64,000 nucleotides of DNA, taken from contig JAFEDJ010000067.1 in the NCBI GenBank assembly GCA_018241685.1, forward strand, positions 248,001 through 312,000, read 5' to 3'. This DNA comes from Pseudomonadota bacterium (GTDB lineage: Bacteria > Pseudomonadota > Gammaproteobacteria > Burkholderiales > Rhodocyclaceae). Shown piece by piece: positions 19,678 through 27,692 of the stretch. How positions within the stretch are numbered: the stretch's first letter is position 1; each line of letters opens with the position of its first letter. Both the position numbers and the translations under genes were made by a program. Below the pieces are notes generated by a model. It did no database searches, was not told the DNA's origin, and saw nothing but the letters and a program-made list of their open reading frames with translations.

Positions 19678-20424
19678 TCAGCCGAAGCTACGTACCAGCG
19701 AGCCGATCAGCAGATCCCAGCCGTCCACTAGCACGAAAAGCATGATCTTGAAGGGGAGTGAGACCGTGGCTGGGCTCATCATCATCATACCCATCGACAT
19801 CAGCACGGAGGCGACCACCATGTCGATGATCAGGAAGGGGATGAAGACGATGAAGCCGATCTGGAAGGCGGTCTTTAGCTCGGAGGTGACGAAAGCCGGG
19901 ATGACGACACGCATCGGCAGATCCTCCGCCTTTTCTACGCGTGGCGTCTTGGCGAGCTTGGCGAACAGGTTCAGATCCGGTTCACGGACCTGTGCGAGCA
20001 TGAAGGCCTTGACTGGTACGGTGGCACGGTCGAGGGCGTCGTTGAAGGTGATGCGGTTTTCCGACAGGGGGACCCAGGCTTCGGTGTAAACCTTGTCCGC
20101 GACCGGCGACATGATGAAGAAGGTCAGGAACAGGGACAGGCCGATCATCACCTGGTTGGGCGGTGAGGTCTGCGTGCCGAGCGCATGGCGCAGCAGGGAC
20201 ATGACGATGATGATGCGTGTGAAGCAGGTCATCATCAGCACCATGGCCGGCAGGAAGCTCAGGGAGGTGAGCAGCAGCAGGGTCTGGATCGACAGGCTGT
20301 ACTGGGTGCCGCCACTACCGGCCGGAGTGCTGGTGAGGGCCGGCATGGCCTGGGCGAGGACCGGCAGGGGAGCGAACAGGCACAGTGGTGCGAGGCGGCG
20401 CAGCAGCAGCAAGGTACGGTTCAC
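19678..20424 (-). CDS. fliP: Flagellar export apparatus protein FliP
   Basis: Core subunit (248 aa) of the flagellar type III export gate. It has a cleavable signal sequence (LAPLCLFAPLPVLAQA), a conserved LTSLSFLPAMVLMMTCFTRI helix, and a C-terminal part with FQIGFIVFIPFLIIDMVVAS and SLPFKIMLFVLVDGWDLL. The start is a GTG that overlaps the fliO stop (GTGA), indicating translational coupling. Length and hydrophobic pattern are normal. Confidence 0.96.
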   Translation of the reverse strand: MNRTLLLLRRLAPLCLFAPLPVLAQAMPALTSTPAGSGGTQYSLSIQTLLLLTSLSFLPAMVLMMTCFTRIIIVMSLLRHALGTQTSPPNQVMIGLSLFLTFFIMSPVADKVYTEAWVPLSENRITFNDALDRATVPVKAFMLAQVREPDLNLFAKLAKTPRVEKAEDLPMRVVIPAFVTSELKTAFQIGFIVFIPFLIIDMVVASVLMSMGMMMMSPATVSLPFKIMLFVLVDGWDLLIGSLVRSFG

Positions 20425-20837
20425 GGCCGGCGCTCCAGGGTCTGCTTCAGCCAGGTCTGGAAATCCTTGCCGCCGGAGAGCAAGGTCGTTTCACCTGTGG
20501 CTGGAGGCAGTTCGGCTGCGTCAAGGGTGTGTAGCGTGTTGACCTGTCCCGGGGCGACACCGAGGACAAGCACCTTGCCCGCGACTTCCACCAGTACGAC
20601 CCGCTCCCGCGGGCCGACGGGGGCTGCACCGCGTATCTTCAGCAGGTTGGCGCCTCCGGCGGCACCTGCTCCGAAGCGCTTGAGGAAGAGCAGCGTGGCG
20701 TACAGCAGCCCGAGAATCAGGGCGAGGCCGAGGAACATCTGAAGAACACTGCCGGCAACGTCCATGGTGCTGTCGGCAGCCAGGGCAAACGTGCTCGGAG
20801 CCAGCAGGCCGATGGAGGCGAGCGTGGTGGGGCGCAT
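20421..20837 (-). CDS. fliO: Flagellar biosynthesis protein FliO
   Basis: Membrane protein (138 aa from ATG 20837) that stabilises FliP during export-gate assembly. A short N-terminal hydrophobic or signal region (ASIGLLAPSTFALAA) precedes one strong helix (FLGLALILGLLYATLLFL) and a cytoplasmic domain with PRERVVLVEVAGKVLVLGV. A GTG at 20852 would add five residues; neither start has a clear SD. Unlike most fli operons, the gene is separated from fliN by 457 bases containing a small gene in the opposite direction, so it must have its own promoter. Confidence 0.9.
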   Translation of the reverse strand: MRPTTLASIGLLAPSTFALAADSTMDVAGSVLQMFLGLALILGLLYATLLFLKRFGAGAAGGANLLKIRGAAPVGPRERVVLVEVAGKVLVLGVAPGQVNTLHTLDAAELPPATGETTLLSGGKDFQTWLKQTLERRP

Positions 20838-20946
20838 GGTGGGTCGATACACGATGGGGAGGCTAATAAACGAGCTTAGAGGGGGCTGGCTCGAAACGAA
20901 GTCCGGATTAGGCGCCCAAAACGGTATTTTTTCATGCTTTTCAGTT

Positions 20947-20978
20947 CATGCGGCTGAACCGCATGCTATGCCTATACT
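20947..20978 (+). promoter_or_regulatory. Inverted repeat and TATACT box in the fliO upstream region
   Basis: A 7-bp inverted repeat (CATGCGG-N5-CCGCATG, 20947-20953 and 20959-20965) lies just upstream of TATACT (20973-20978), which matches the sigma70 -10 at five of six positions. No good -35 is visible. The site sits between divergent fliO and the small gene at 21011 and could control either or both. Confidence 0.4.
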
Positions 20979-21010
20979 CAAACCGAGCATAACGTCCTGG
21001 AGGTGTGATC

Positions 21011-21223
21011 ATGTTGCTCTGGCATCGTGACATCCAGCCCAAGGCTGGCGCGTCTGAAGGAAAGGTGGAAGCAGTCGAGTCTTCCGCAGGTTATGAAGCC
21101 AAGCGCCAGCGTGCGCTGCAGATCCTGGGCGAACGCTGGTTGCTCCACCGCGCCAATGCGCCCGACCGTCGACCGGTGCGTTCCGTGCTGTCCCGTCTGC
21201 ACGGGGATGCCGCGATTCCCTGA
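21011..21223 (+). CDS. Small hypothetical protein between fliO and fliN
   Basis: Open frame of 70 codons on the strand opposite to the flagellar operon. A good SD (GGAGG, 20999-21003) stands seven bases before ATG 21011. The protein is charged and probably soluble: MLLWHRDIQPKAG opens it, followed by a basic helix-prone stretch (AKRQRALQILGERWLLHR) and a basic tail. I do not recognise a family. Its end converges on fliN, and the fliN terminator lies between them. It could be a real small regulator or structural gene; the SD and its coherent position argue for coding, while its size argues for caution. Confidence 0.6.
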   Translation: MLLWHRDIQPKAGASEGKVEAVESSAGYEAKRQRALQILGERWLLHRANAPDRRPVRSVLSRLHGDAAIP

Positions 21224-21243
21224 CAGGTTATTGCCGAAAGGAA

Positions 21244-21271
21244 GAAAAATACCGGCCTCCGGGGCCGGTAT
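21244..21271 (-). terminator. Terminator of fliN
   Basis: A 9-bp stem (ATACCGGCC and GGCCGGTAT, loop of five) is followed on the minus strand by a T-rich stretch (TTTTTCTTC). It lies 24 bases beyond the fliN stop. It closes the upstream flagellar transcript before fliO, and the small plus-strand gene also ends just short of it. Confidence 0.8.
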
Positions 21272-21294
21272 TGTAGCTACCCTCGTCCGTACGA

Positions 21295-21756
21295 TCAGTG
21301 GCGCAATTTGCGGATGCGTTCCGCGGGCGTGATGATGTCGGTCAGACGAATACCGAACTTGTCATTCACCACCACCACTTCGCCCTGGGCGATCAAGGTT
21401 CCGTTGACGAGCACGTCCATCGGCTCGCCGGCCAGACCGTCGAGTTCGACCACCGAGCCGTGGGCGAGCTGCAGCAGGTTGCGGATTGCGATCTTGGTGC
21501 GTCCCAATTCCACGGTGAGCTGCACCGGGATGTCCAGGATCATGTCGTAATCGTTGATCGAGCCCGACTTGGGGCCTGATTGGCCGAAGTCAGGGAACAA
21601 CTGGCTCGCCGGCTTGGCCTGGTAGGGGGATTCGTCGGCGAGGTCGGGCTGCGCCGGGTCGGTGAGACCTTCGGCGGCAGCCTGCTCCTGCATGGCGGCA
21701 GCCCAATCGTCGTCGCTGATCTGGTTGTCGTCGTCTGGGGTGTCTGTTTCTGACAT
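21295..21756 (-). CDS. fliN: Flagellar motor switch protein FliN
   Basis: C-ring switch subunit (153 aa). The N-terminal half is acidic and variable (DTPDDDNQISDDDW). The C-terminal SpoA/CheC-like domain contains ILDIPVQLTVELGRTKIAI, LLQLAHGSVVELDGLAGEP and VVVVNDKFGIRLTDI, all typical of FliN. AGGAGC precedes the ATG. It follows fliM by nine bases and is the last gene before a strong terminator. Confidence 0.96.
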   Translation of the reverse strand: MSETDTPDDDNQISDDDWAAAMQEQAAAEGLTDPAQPDLADESPYQAKPASQLFPDFGQSGPKSGSINDYDMILDIPVQLTVELGRTKIAIRNLLQLAHGSVVELDGLAGEPMDVLVNGTLIAQGEVVVVNDKFGIRLTDIITPAERIRKLRH

Positions 21757-21765
21757 CTCGTGCTC

Positions 21766-22758
21766 CTAGCCCTTCGGGGCGACTTCTTCTTCCTGCGCCA
21801 GGAAACGCTCCACCTTGAGGGCGTATTGGCCGCGCTGTACGCCGTAGTGGCATTCCATGAATGGGATGCCGTCCACTTCGGCCTGGATCAGGGGTGGGAT
21901 CGTCAGCGGAATGACGTCACCGGGTTTCATGTTGACGATGTCCCCGAGGGTCACCCTGGTGTGGCCAAGGCGTGCCGTCAGGGTTACTTCGGCGCTTTGC
22001 AATTGCTTGCCCATCATGCTGACCCAGCGGTTGTCCTGGGTGATGTGGTCGCTCTGCATCGTCGAATAGAGGGTTTCGCGGATCGGTTCCAGCATCGAGT
22101 ACGGGAAGCAGAAATGCATTTCCGCCTGCGAACCGCCGAACTCCAGCGTGAACGATGCGGCTACGACGATCTCGCTGGGTGTCGCGATGTTGGCGAACTG
22201 GGGGTTCATTTCCGAGCGAACGTACTCGAACTCCAGTTTCTTTACCGGTAGCCAGGCCTTTTCGTACTCGGTGAAGGCTACTTTCAGCAGGCCCTGGATG
22301 ATCCGCTGCTCGGTGGGCGTGAAATCGCGCCCTTCGACGCGGGTGTGAAAGCGCCCGTCGCCGCCGAACAGGTTATCCACCACCAGGAAGACCAGGTTCG
22401 GGTCGAGGACGATCAGCCCGGTTCCGCGCAGCGGTTTGGCAACGAAGAGATTGAGGTTGGTCGGGACCACCAGGTTGCGCACGAATTCGCTGAATTTCTG
22501 GACCTTGATCGGCCCGACCGAGACTTCGACGTTGCGGTGCATGTAGGAGAACAGTCCGACCCGCAGGTAGCGGGCGAAGCGCTCATTGATGAGCTCCATC
22601 GTGGGCATGCGCCCACGGACGATGCGCTCCTGGGTGGCGAGGTTGTAGTCCCGCACCCCTCCCGCATGTTCTTCCGCGTGGTCGGCTTCTTCACTCTCCC
22701 CCGTGACGCCCTTCAGCAGGGCATCCACTTCTTCCTGGGAGAGAAAATCCTGGGCCAT
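21766..22758 (-). CDS. fliM: Flagellar motor switch protein FliM
   Basis: C-ring switch protein (330 aa) that binds phosphorylated CheY and FliG. The CheY-binding N-terminal peptide is visible (DFLSQEEVDALLKGV). The middle domain follows with ERFARYLRVGLFSYMHR and the GG-containing LFGGDGRFHTRVEGRDFTPTE, and the C-terminal SpoA domain has TLGDIVNMKPGDVIPL. Length and motif order are standard. It sits between fliL and fliN with gaps of about ten bases. Confidence 0.97.
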   Translation of the reverse strand: MAQDFLSQEEVDALLKGVTGESEEADHAEEHAGGVRDYNLATQERIVRGRMPTMELINERFARYLRVGLFSYMHRNVEVSVGPIKVQKFSEFVRNLVVPTNLNLFVAKPLRGTGLIVLDPNLVFLVVDNLFGGDGRFHTRVEGRDFTPTEQRIIQGLLKVAFTEYEKAWLPVKKLEFEYVRSEMNPQFANIATPSEIVVAASFTLEFGGSQAEMHFCFPYSMLEPIRETLYSTMQSDHITQDNRWVSMMGKQLQSAEVTLTARLGHTRVTLGDIVNMKPGDVIPLTIPPLIQAEVDGIPFMECHYGVQRGQYALKVERFLAQEEEVAPKG

Positions 22759-22770
22759 GATGAAACCCCG

Positions 22771-23340
22771 TTACTGCACGATGAACTGGTTGAACAGGAC
22801 GGCCAGCACGGGGCCGTCGTCTTCAGGACGGTTGCGCTTGTTCTTCTTTTTCGGGTTGGGGGAGTAGCCGAGTACGTCGTTGGCCTCATCCCGGACCTCG
22901 TCGGCCAGTTGTTCCTTGCCTTCCGATGCGGCCAGTTCGGAGGGTTTCTTGGAAGACAGCAGCATGACGATGCGGTGCTTCAGCTCCGGCATATAGAGCT
23001 TCAATGAATCGCCGATCTTGGCATCCGAAACGCGCAGCACCATTGTAGCTTGCAGGAAGTGTTCGCCCTCTTCCGGTGCCAGGTTGACGGTGAACTGCTC
23101 CAGTGGAACGAAAACCGGCGGATGTGAGGGGTCGACCTTGACCTTCGGCGGTTCGTGCGCGGTTTCCTCTTCGCCTTCTTCCCCGTCCGCGTGCTTCTTC
23201 TTGCCCAGCAGCATGAATGCGCCGCCGCCGGCAATCGCCAGGATCAGCACTGCCGCGATGATGACGATCAGTTTCTTCTTGCCACCCTTGGCGGGCGCTT
23301 CGCCTTCGGCGGCTTCCGCCTTGGCAGGTGCTTTCGACAT
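22771..23340 (-). CDS. fliL: Flagellar basal body protein FliL
   Basis: Single-span inner-membrane protein (189 aa) that assists torque generation around the stator. A lysine/alanine-rich cytoplasmic tail and a helix (LIVIIAAVLILAIAGGGAFM) precede an acidic linker and a periplasmic domain with FVPLEQFTVNLAPEEGEHFL. The C-terminal part has a basic insertion (PNPKKKNKRNRPEDDG) before the conserved final segment, longer than in many FliL. A 93-base gap separates it from fliK, leaving room for an internal promoter. Confidence 0.92.
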   Translation of the reverse strand: MSKAPAKAEAAEGEAPAKGGKKKLIVIIAAVLILAIAGGGAFMLLGKKKHADGEEGEEETAHEPPKVKVDPSHPPVFVPLEQFTVNLAPEEGEHFLQATMVLRVSDAKIGDSLKLYMPELKHRIVMLLSSKKPSELAASEGKEQLADEVRDEANDVLGYSPNPKKKNKRNRPEDDGPVLAVLFNQFIVQ

Positions 23341-23433
23341 GCTGGAACGCTCCTTATCTCACTGCATTGTTATCCATCACGTCCACCCGCCAAGCTGGAA
23401 ATAGGGGCGTGATCGCCCGCCATTTACCTCATT

Positions 23434-24924
23434 TCAGGCAAACGTGTCTACCAGACCGTCCCCACGGCGGACCCATTGCGGAGCGCTCACGCGGGACATC
23501 GATCCGTCGTCGGTGCCGCGCTGGCCGCCCCAGGCATTGCCCCGCCGGCCGTCGCCGGAATTGTTCGACTGGCCCGAGGTACCGACATCGGTCTGACCGA
23601 GATTGATCCCGCTTTGCTCGAGGAGTTCGCGCAGGCGGGGCAGGCTCTGTTCGATCAGTTCCCGGGCCGCGGGGGTCGCTGCCACGAATTGTGCACTGGT
23701 CTGGTCGCCGCTGACAGTGATCGATACTTCGATCTTGCCCAGTTGCGGTGGTGTGAGGGTGAGTTGGGCGTGGCTTTCCTCGTGTCCGACCATCCAGCTG
23801 ACGCGACTGCCGACCTCTTCGGGCCAGCCCGGACTTCCGGCCGGGGTGGCTACATGCAGCGGAACGGGGGATGTGGCCGGTGCGGCCGATTCTCCACGCA
23901 GATTGGCGAGGGCTGCGGCGTGAATGCCGGCAAAGTTGTTGGTCAGCGTGCTTTCTCCGGCGAGATCCGGATGTTTGCCGGCAGCTTCGCCCACAGCGGC
24001 AAGTTTTGCCGTGGTGTCGGTAAGCGCTGCCTCCAGGGTGGTGCTGCCTTGGCCTTGAGCCGGGTTGGCCAGTGTCTGGCGGCTGAGGGACGAATCGGCG
24101 AGATCCAGGCTTGCGTGGCGACGCTCACCCGTACCGTCGAGGGCCGTTTCATCAGCACTCCGTTCGCCAGCGAGTGTGACTGTATTGGTCGATCTTGCCG
24201 GGCGCTCTCCTGCGGCGAGGAACGCGGCGAGTGCCGCGTCGGCCGCCGGCTGCGATTCAGTGGTGGGGGTGTTGTCGTCGCTGCGGCGGGTGGATGGTGC
24301 ATTCACGCCAGGGGGGAGCAGACTGCCAAGGAGGACCGTCGTGTCCGGGGAGGGCGCTTGCGCATCGGCCGCGGGAGCGTTTTCCTTGGTCGAGTCCACT
24401 GTTAATGCCGCCTCGCTGTCCGTGCTCTTGCCACCGCTTGCTTTGCCGGCGGATGTGGCATCCAGTGTGCTGGAGGGTTGGGTGTTTACGAAGGCGAGCA
24501 CACCATCAAGGTCCGGGGGGGCTGCACCCGTTGTGTCGGAGGACTGGGTGTCGCGGTCCAGGCGGTGGCGGGTAGAGGGGGCGTTCGTGCTGGAGGTGAT
24601 CAGGCCGCCAAGGAGGACTGCCATGTCCGGGGAGGGCGTTTGCGCATCGTCCGCTGATGCGCCTTCCTTGGCCGAGTCCGCCTCTGACGCAGCCCTGCTG
24701 TCCGTGGGCTTGCCGTCGCTTGCCTTGCCGGTGGACGTGGTGGGAGTTGGATCCGTTGTGCCGGAGGTCTGGGTGTCGCGGTCGATATGGCGCTGCAGTT
24801 CGCGCGAGAAACCCGTATCGGCTGCGTCTGTGCCGGATGTCGTGGCGTTGTCGCCACGCGCGGAGTCCGCGCTCTTGGCGGCGCTGGAAATGTTCGCGAG
24901 AGGATTCAAAGCCGGACCGGACAT
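23434..24924 (-). CDS. fliK: Flagellar hook-length control protein FliK
   Basis: Secreted ruler protein (496 aa) that measures the hook and switches export specificity. The first 330 or so residues are low-complexity, rich in Ala, Ser, Thr and Asp, as expected for the disordered ruler. The C-terminal Flg_hook domain contains SHAQLTLTPPQLGKIEVSIT and ARELIEQSLPRLRELLEQSG. Residues about 48-121 and 123-214 are a diverged tandem duplication, the second copy carrying an extra block of roughly 20 residues. ATG 24924 is chosen because the longer frame overlaps fliJ. Confidence 0.88.
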   Translation of the reverse strand: MSGPALNPLANISSAAKSADSARGDNATTSGTDAADTGFSRELQRHIDRDTQTSGTTDPTPTTSTGKASDGKPTDSRAASEADSAKEGASADDAQTPSPDMAVLLGGLITSSTNAPSTRHRLDRDTQSSDTTGAAPPDLDGVLAFVNTQPSSTLDATSAGKASGGKSTDSEAALTVDSTKENAPAADAQAPSPDTTVLLGSLLPPGVNAPSTRRSDDNTPTTESQPAADAALAAFLAAGERPARSTNTVTLAGERSADETALDGTGERRHASLDLADSSLSRQTLANPAQGQGSTTLEAALTDTTAKLAAVGEAAGKHPDLAGESTLTNNFAGIHAAALANLRGESAAPATSPVPLHVATPAGSPGWPEEVGSRVSWMVGHEESHAQLTLTPPQLGKIEVSITVSGDQTSAQFVAATPAARELIEQSLPRLRELLEQSGINLGQTDVGTSGQSNNSGDGRRGNAWGGQRGTDDGSMSRVSAPQWVRRGDGLVDTFA

Positions 24925-24979
24925 GATGTTGTTCCTACGGAGGATGCAGACACCACCAGTGCAGCAAGCGGCATGCCAG

Positions 24980-25447
24980 CTACTGGTCTGCCGTTGATCC
25001 GTCATCCTGATTCCGATCGCGGAATTGTTTGGCGGCGTGTTCGTCGGTCAGCTTCTGCTCCTGCCGGGCTTCTTTGCGGGCCTGCTGGCTCTGGTGGCGC
25101 TGGGACAGGGTGTCGAAGGCCTTGACCTTGTTGCGCTGGTCCACCCAGGCCTGCTGCCCTTGCTCGACACGCTGACGGGAGTCAGCCACCACCCGCTGCT
25201 GGACGGTGATGGCATCGTCCAGCTTGAGGAGGAAAGCGCTGTAGTTGCGCCAGGCATCAGGGCCGATGCCGTTACGTGCGGCCTCGACGAAGCGGGTCTG
25301 ATATTCCTTGCGGTAGTCCACCAGAAGGGAGAGTTTCTCCTCGACAGCGCGTTCGCTGGCGATCAACTCGCCCAGCTTGCGCGCAGCCTCGTCCATCCGG
25401 TTGTTGGCCAAGTCCAGCAAGGTTTGCAGCGGGAAAGGCTCGGACAT
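24980..25447 (-). CDS. fliJ: Flagellar export chaperone FliJ
   Basis: Soluble, mostly coiled-coil protein (155 aa) that links the FliI ATPase ring to the export gate. It is rich in charged residues throughout. It opens with FPLQTLLDLANNRMDEAARKL, a FliJ hallmark, and ends in an Arg/Gln/Lys-rich tail (QQARKEARQEQKL). Length is standard. The gene lies between fliI and fliK. Confidence 0.93.
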   Translation of the reverse strand: MSEPFPLQTLLDLANNRMDEAARKLGELIASERAVEEKLSLLVDYRKEYQTRFVEAARNGIGPDAWRNYSAFLLKLDDAITVQQRVVADSRQRVEQGQQAWVDQRNKVKAFDTLSQRHQSQQARKEARQEQKLTDEHAAKQFRDRNQDDGSTADQ

Positions 25448-25527
25448 TTTCAGATGCTCTTTGCGTTATCGGGTCGAGGACGAACTCTTTACGGGAACGT
25501 AAGCATAGCCCTGGCGCCGTTGCGGTG

Positions 25528-26931
25528 TTACGGCGTTGCGCCGAAGAGTGTGTAAAGCTTCTCGACCGCGGAATCGTAGGGTTCACATTCGTCGATGCGT
25601 TGCTGCAGGAAGGCTTCCAGGCGTGGATACATGGCTACCGCCTGGTCGAGGACGGGGTCGGCGCCGGCCTGGTAGGCACCGACGGCGATCAGGTCGCGGG
25701 AACGCTGGTAGCGGGAGAACAGCTGCTTGAAGCGCCGCACGACATCGAAATGCTGGCTCTTGACCAGGTTGTGCATGGCCCGCGAGATCGATTGCTCGAT
25801 GTCGATGGCCGGGTAGTGGCCCTGGTCGGCCAGGCTGCGTGACAACACGATGTGGCCGTCGAGAATGGCACGTGCCGAGTCGGCGATCGGATCCTGTTGA
25901 TCGTCACCCTCGGCCAGCACCGTGTAGAAGGCGGTGATCGATCCGCCGCCTTCCGGGCCGTTGCCGGCGCGCTCGACGAGGGCCGGCAGGCGGGCAAACA
26001 CCGAGGGCGGGTAGCCGCGGGTCACCGGCGGCTCGCCGATGGCCAGCGCGATTTCCCGCTGGGCCATCGCGTAGCGGGTCAGGGAGTCCATGATCAGCAG
26101 GACCTGCTTGCCCTGGTCGCGGAAGTACTCGGCCACCGTCGTGGCGTAGGACGCGCCCTGCAGGCGCATCAGCGGACTGCAGTCGGCCGGTGCGGCAATG
26201 ACCGCGGAGCGGGCCAAGCCTTCTGCGCCCAGGTTGTGCTCGATGAACTCCTTCACTTCGCGGCCCCGTTCGCCGATCAGCCCGACGACGATCACGTCGG
26301 CAGCGGTGAAGCGCGCCATCATGCCGATCAACACCGATTTACCGACGCCGGAGCCGGCAAACAGGCCCATCCGCTGGCCGCGGCCGACGGTCAGCAGGCC
26401 GTTGATAGCGCGGATGCCGACGTCGAGGGACTGGCTGATCGGGGCGCGCTGCAAAGGGTTGATGGGGCGCGATTGCAGGGAGCGGGAGTGGCGGGTGTTC
26501 AGCGGGCCGAGGCCATCCAGCGGTCGGCCGGCGCCGTCGACGACGCGGCCGAGGAGTTCGTCGCCCATTGGCAGATGCTTGGCCCGATCGGAGGCGCGGC
26601 GGCGCGGCTCGGTGCGCTCGCCGGCAATCAGTTGCGGCTGGGTCGGTTCAAGGGGGAAGACCTGGGCGCCCGGCGACAGGCCGAAGACATCGTCGGTGGG
26701 CATCAGGAAGATCTTTTCACCGTTGAAGCCGACGACTTCCGCTTCGACTGAACTGCCGCCCGGGATGACGATCCGGCAGCCTGAGCCAAGGGGCAGTTTG
26801 AGGCCGGAGGCCTCCATGACCAGGCCGTTGATGCGGGTCAGGCGGCCAGCCACCTGGTACGGCGGTGTGGCGCCGATGAGCTTCCGTGCGTCACCCAGGA
26901 AAGTACGCCAGGTTTCGGTGCCGTGGTTCAT
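25528..26931 (-). CDS. fliI: Flagellum-specific ATPase FliI
   Basis: Hexameric export ATPase (467 aa) related to F1-ATPase beta subunits. The P-loop is GLFAGSGVGKSVLIGMM, Walker B is VLLIMDSLTRYAMAQREI, and the type III ATPase signature ALVERAGNGPEGGGSITAFY is intact. The N-terminal barrel spans residues 1-100. The start overlaps the fliH stop by one base, fitting the known FliH-FliI complex. Confidence 0.97.
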   Translation of the reverse strand: MNHGTETWRTFLGDARKLIGATPPYQVAGRLTRINGLVMEASGLKLPLGSGCRIVIPGGSSVEAEVVGFNGEKIFLMPTDDVFGLSPGAQVFPLEPTQPQLIAGERTEPRRRASDRAKHLPMGDELLGRVVDGAGRPLDGLGPLNTRHSRSLQSRPINPLQRAPISQSLDVGIRAINGLLTVGRGQRMGLFAGSGVGKSVLIGMMARFTAADVIVVGLIGERGREVKEFIEHNLGAEGLARSAVIAAPADCSPLMRLQGASYATTVAEYFRDQGKQVLLIMDSLTRYAMAQREIALAIGEPPVTRGYPPSVFARLPALVERAGNGPEGGGSITAFYTVLAEGDDQQDPIADSARAILDGHIVLSRSLADQGHYPAIDIEQSISRAMHNLVKSQHFDVVRRFKQLFSRYQRSRDLIAVGAYQAGADPVLDQAVAMYPRLEAFLQQRIDECEPYDSAVEKLYTLFGATP

Positions 26932-27677
26932 CAGGGCTCATCCCCATCCCAAGGCACGTTGTGGCCGAGATTGTCCATGATGCGGCGCCAGCGGGTCTGC
27001 ACGGTGGCGTCGATCTGGCTGCCGGACGTTTCGATGCGTACGCCACCGCGGCTGATCGTGGCATCCTCGACGAGCCGATGGCCGGCGTGGGCCATGTGTT
27101 CGCCGAGATAATTCCGCACCATCTCCACGTCCTCCGGATTGAGGTGGATCTGGGCATGGGTCTGGGGCATCTGCCCAAGGGCCTCGCGCAACAGGTCGGC
27201 GATCGCATCCGGCCGGGTGGCGATGGTGTGGCGCACCATCTGGCGGGCCAGTTCGGTGGCTAATGCGAGGATTTCTTCGGCAACCTCCTGGTCGAGCGTC
27301 GTCAGGGAGTTTTCCATCCCCTCGACGAGGCCGTGGAAGTGCATGGCTTCGATGCGGCCGCGGGCTGTGCCTTCCTCGTAGCCGGCGGCGTAGCCTTCCT
27401 TGCGGGCTTCCTCGTGGATGCGCTCGATGTCTTCGGCGGTGGGCAGCTGAAAAACAGAGGCGTCATCCCCCAACAGTTCGTCAGCGAGCATGTCAGGCAG
27501 AGGTGGGGGCTCCGGCGCCGGTTCGGGCAGTGGGGGCTCGACGACAGGAGGCTCTACGGCCGGTTCGGATTCCGGCAGGGTTTGCTCCTGCGGCGCCTGC
27601 TGGGCGGCCGGCTCGTCGAAGGAGGGCGGAATCCAGCGCCGGTAGATGCCGACGGCCTGGTGGCGGTCCATGCTCAT
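26931..27677 (-). CDS. fliH: Flagellar assembly protein FliH
   Basis: Regulator and stalk-like partner of FliI (248 aa). After a short conserved opening (QAVGIYRRWIPPSFDEP) comes a Pro/Glu-rich linker (residues about 25-70) with repeats of PxPE type. A helical GxxxG-like stretch (ARKEGYAAGYEEGTARGRIE) and a C-terminal FliH domain (IHLNPEDVEMVRNYL) follow. Alternative starts at 27677 and 27671 cannot be separated; the first is used. The low complexity of the linker is normal for the family. Confidence 0.93.
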   Translation of the reverse strand: MSMDRHQAVGIYRRWIPPSFDEPAAQQAPQEQTLPESEPAVEPPVVEPPLPEPAPEPPPLPDMLADELLGDDASVFQLPTAEDIERIHEEARKEGYAAGYEEGTARGRIEAMHFHGLVEGMENSLTTLDQEVAEEILALATELARQMVRHTIATRPDAIADLLREALGQMPQTHAQIHLNPEDVEMVRNYLGEHMAHAGHRLVEDATISRGGVRIETSGSQIDATVQTRWRRIMDNLGHNVPWDGDEP

Positions 27678-27692
27678 CGGCGGGCCCCGTGC

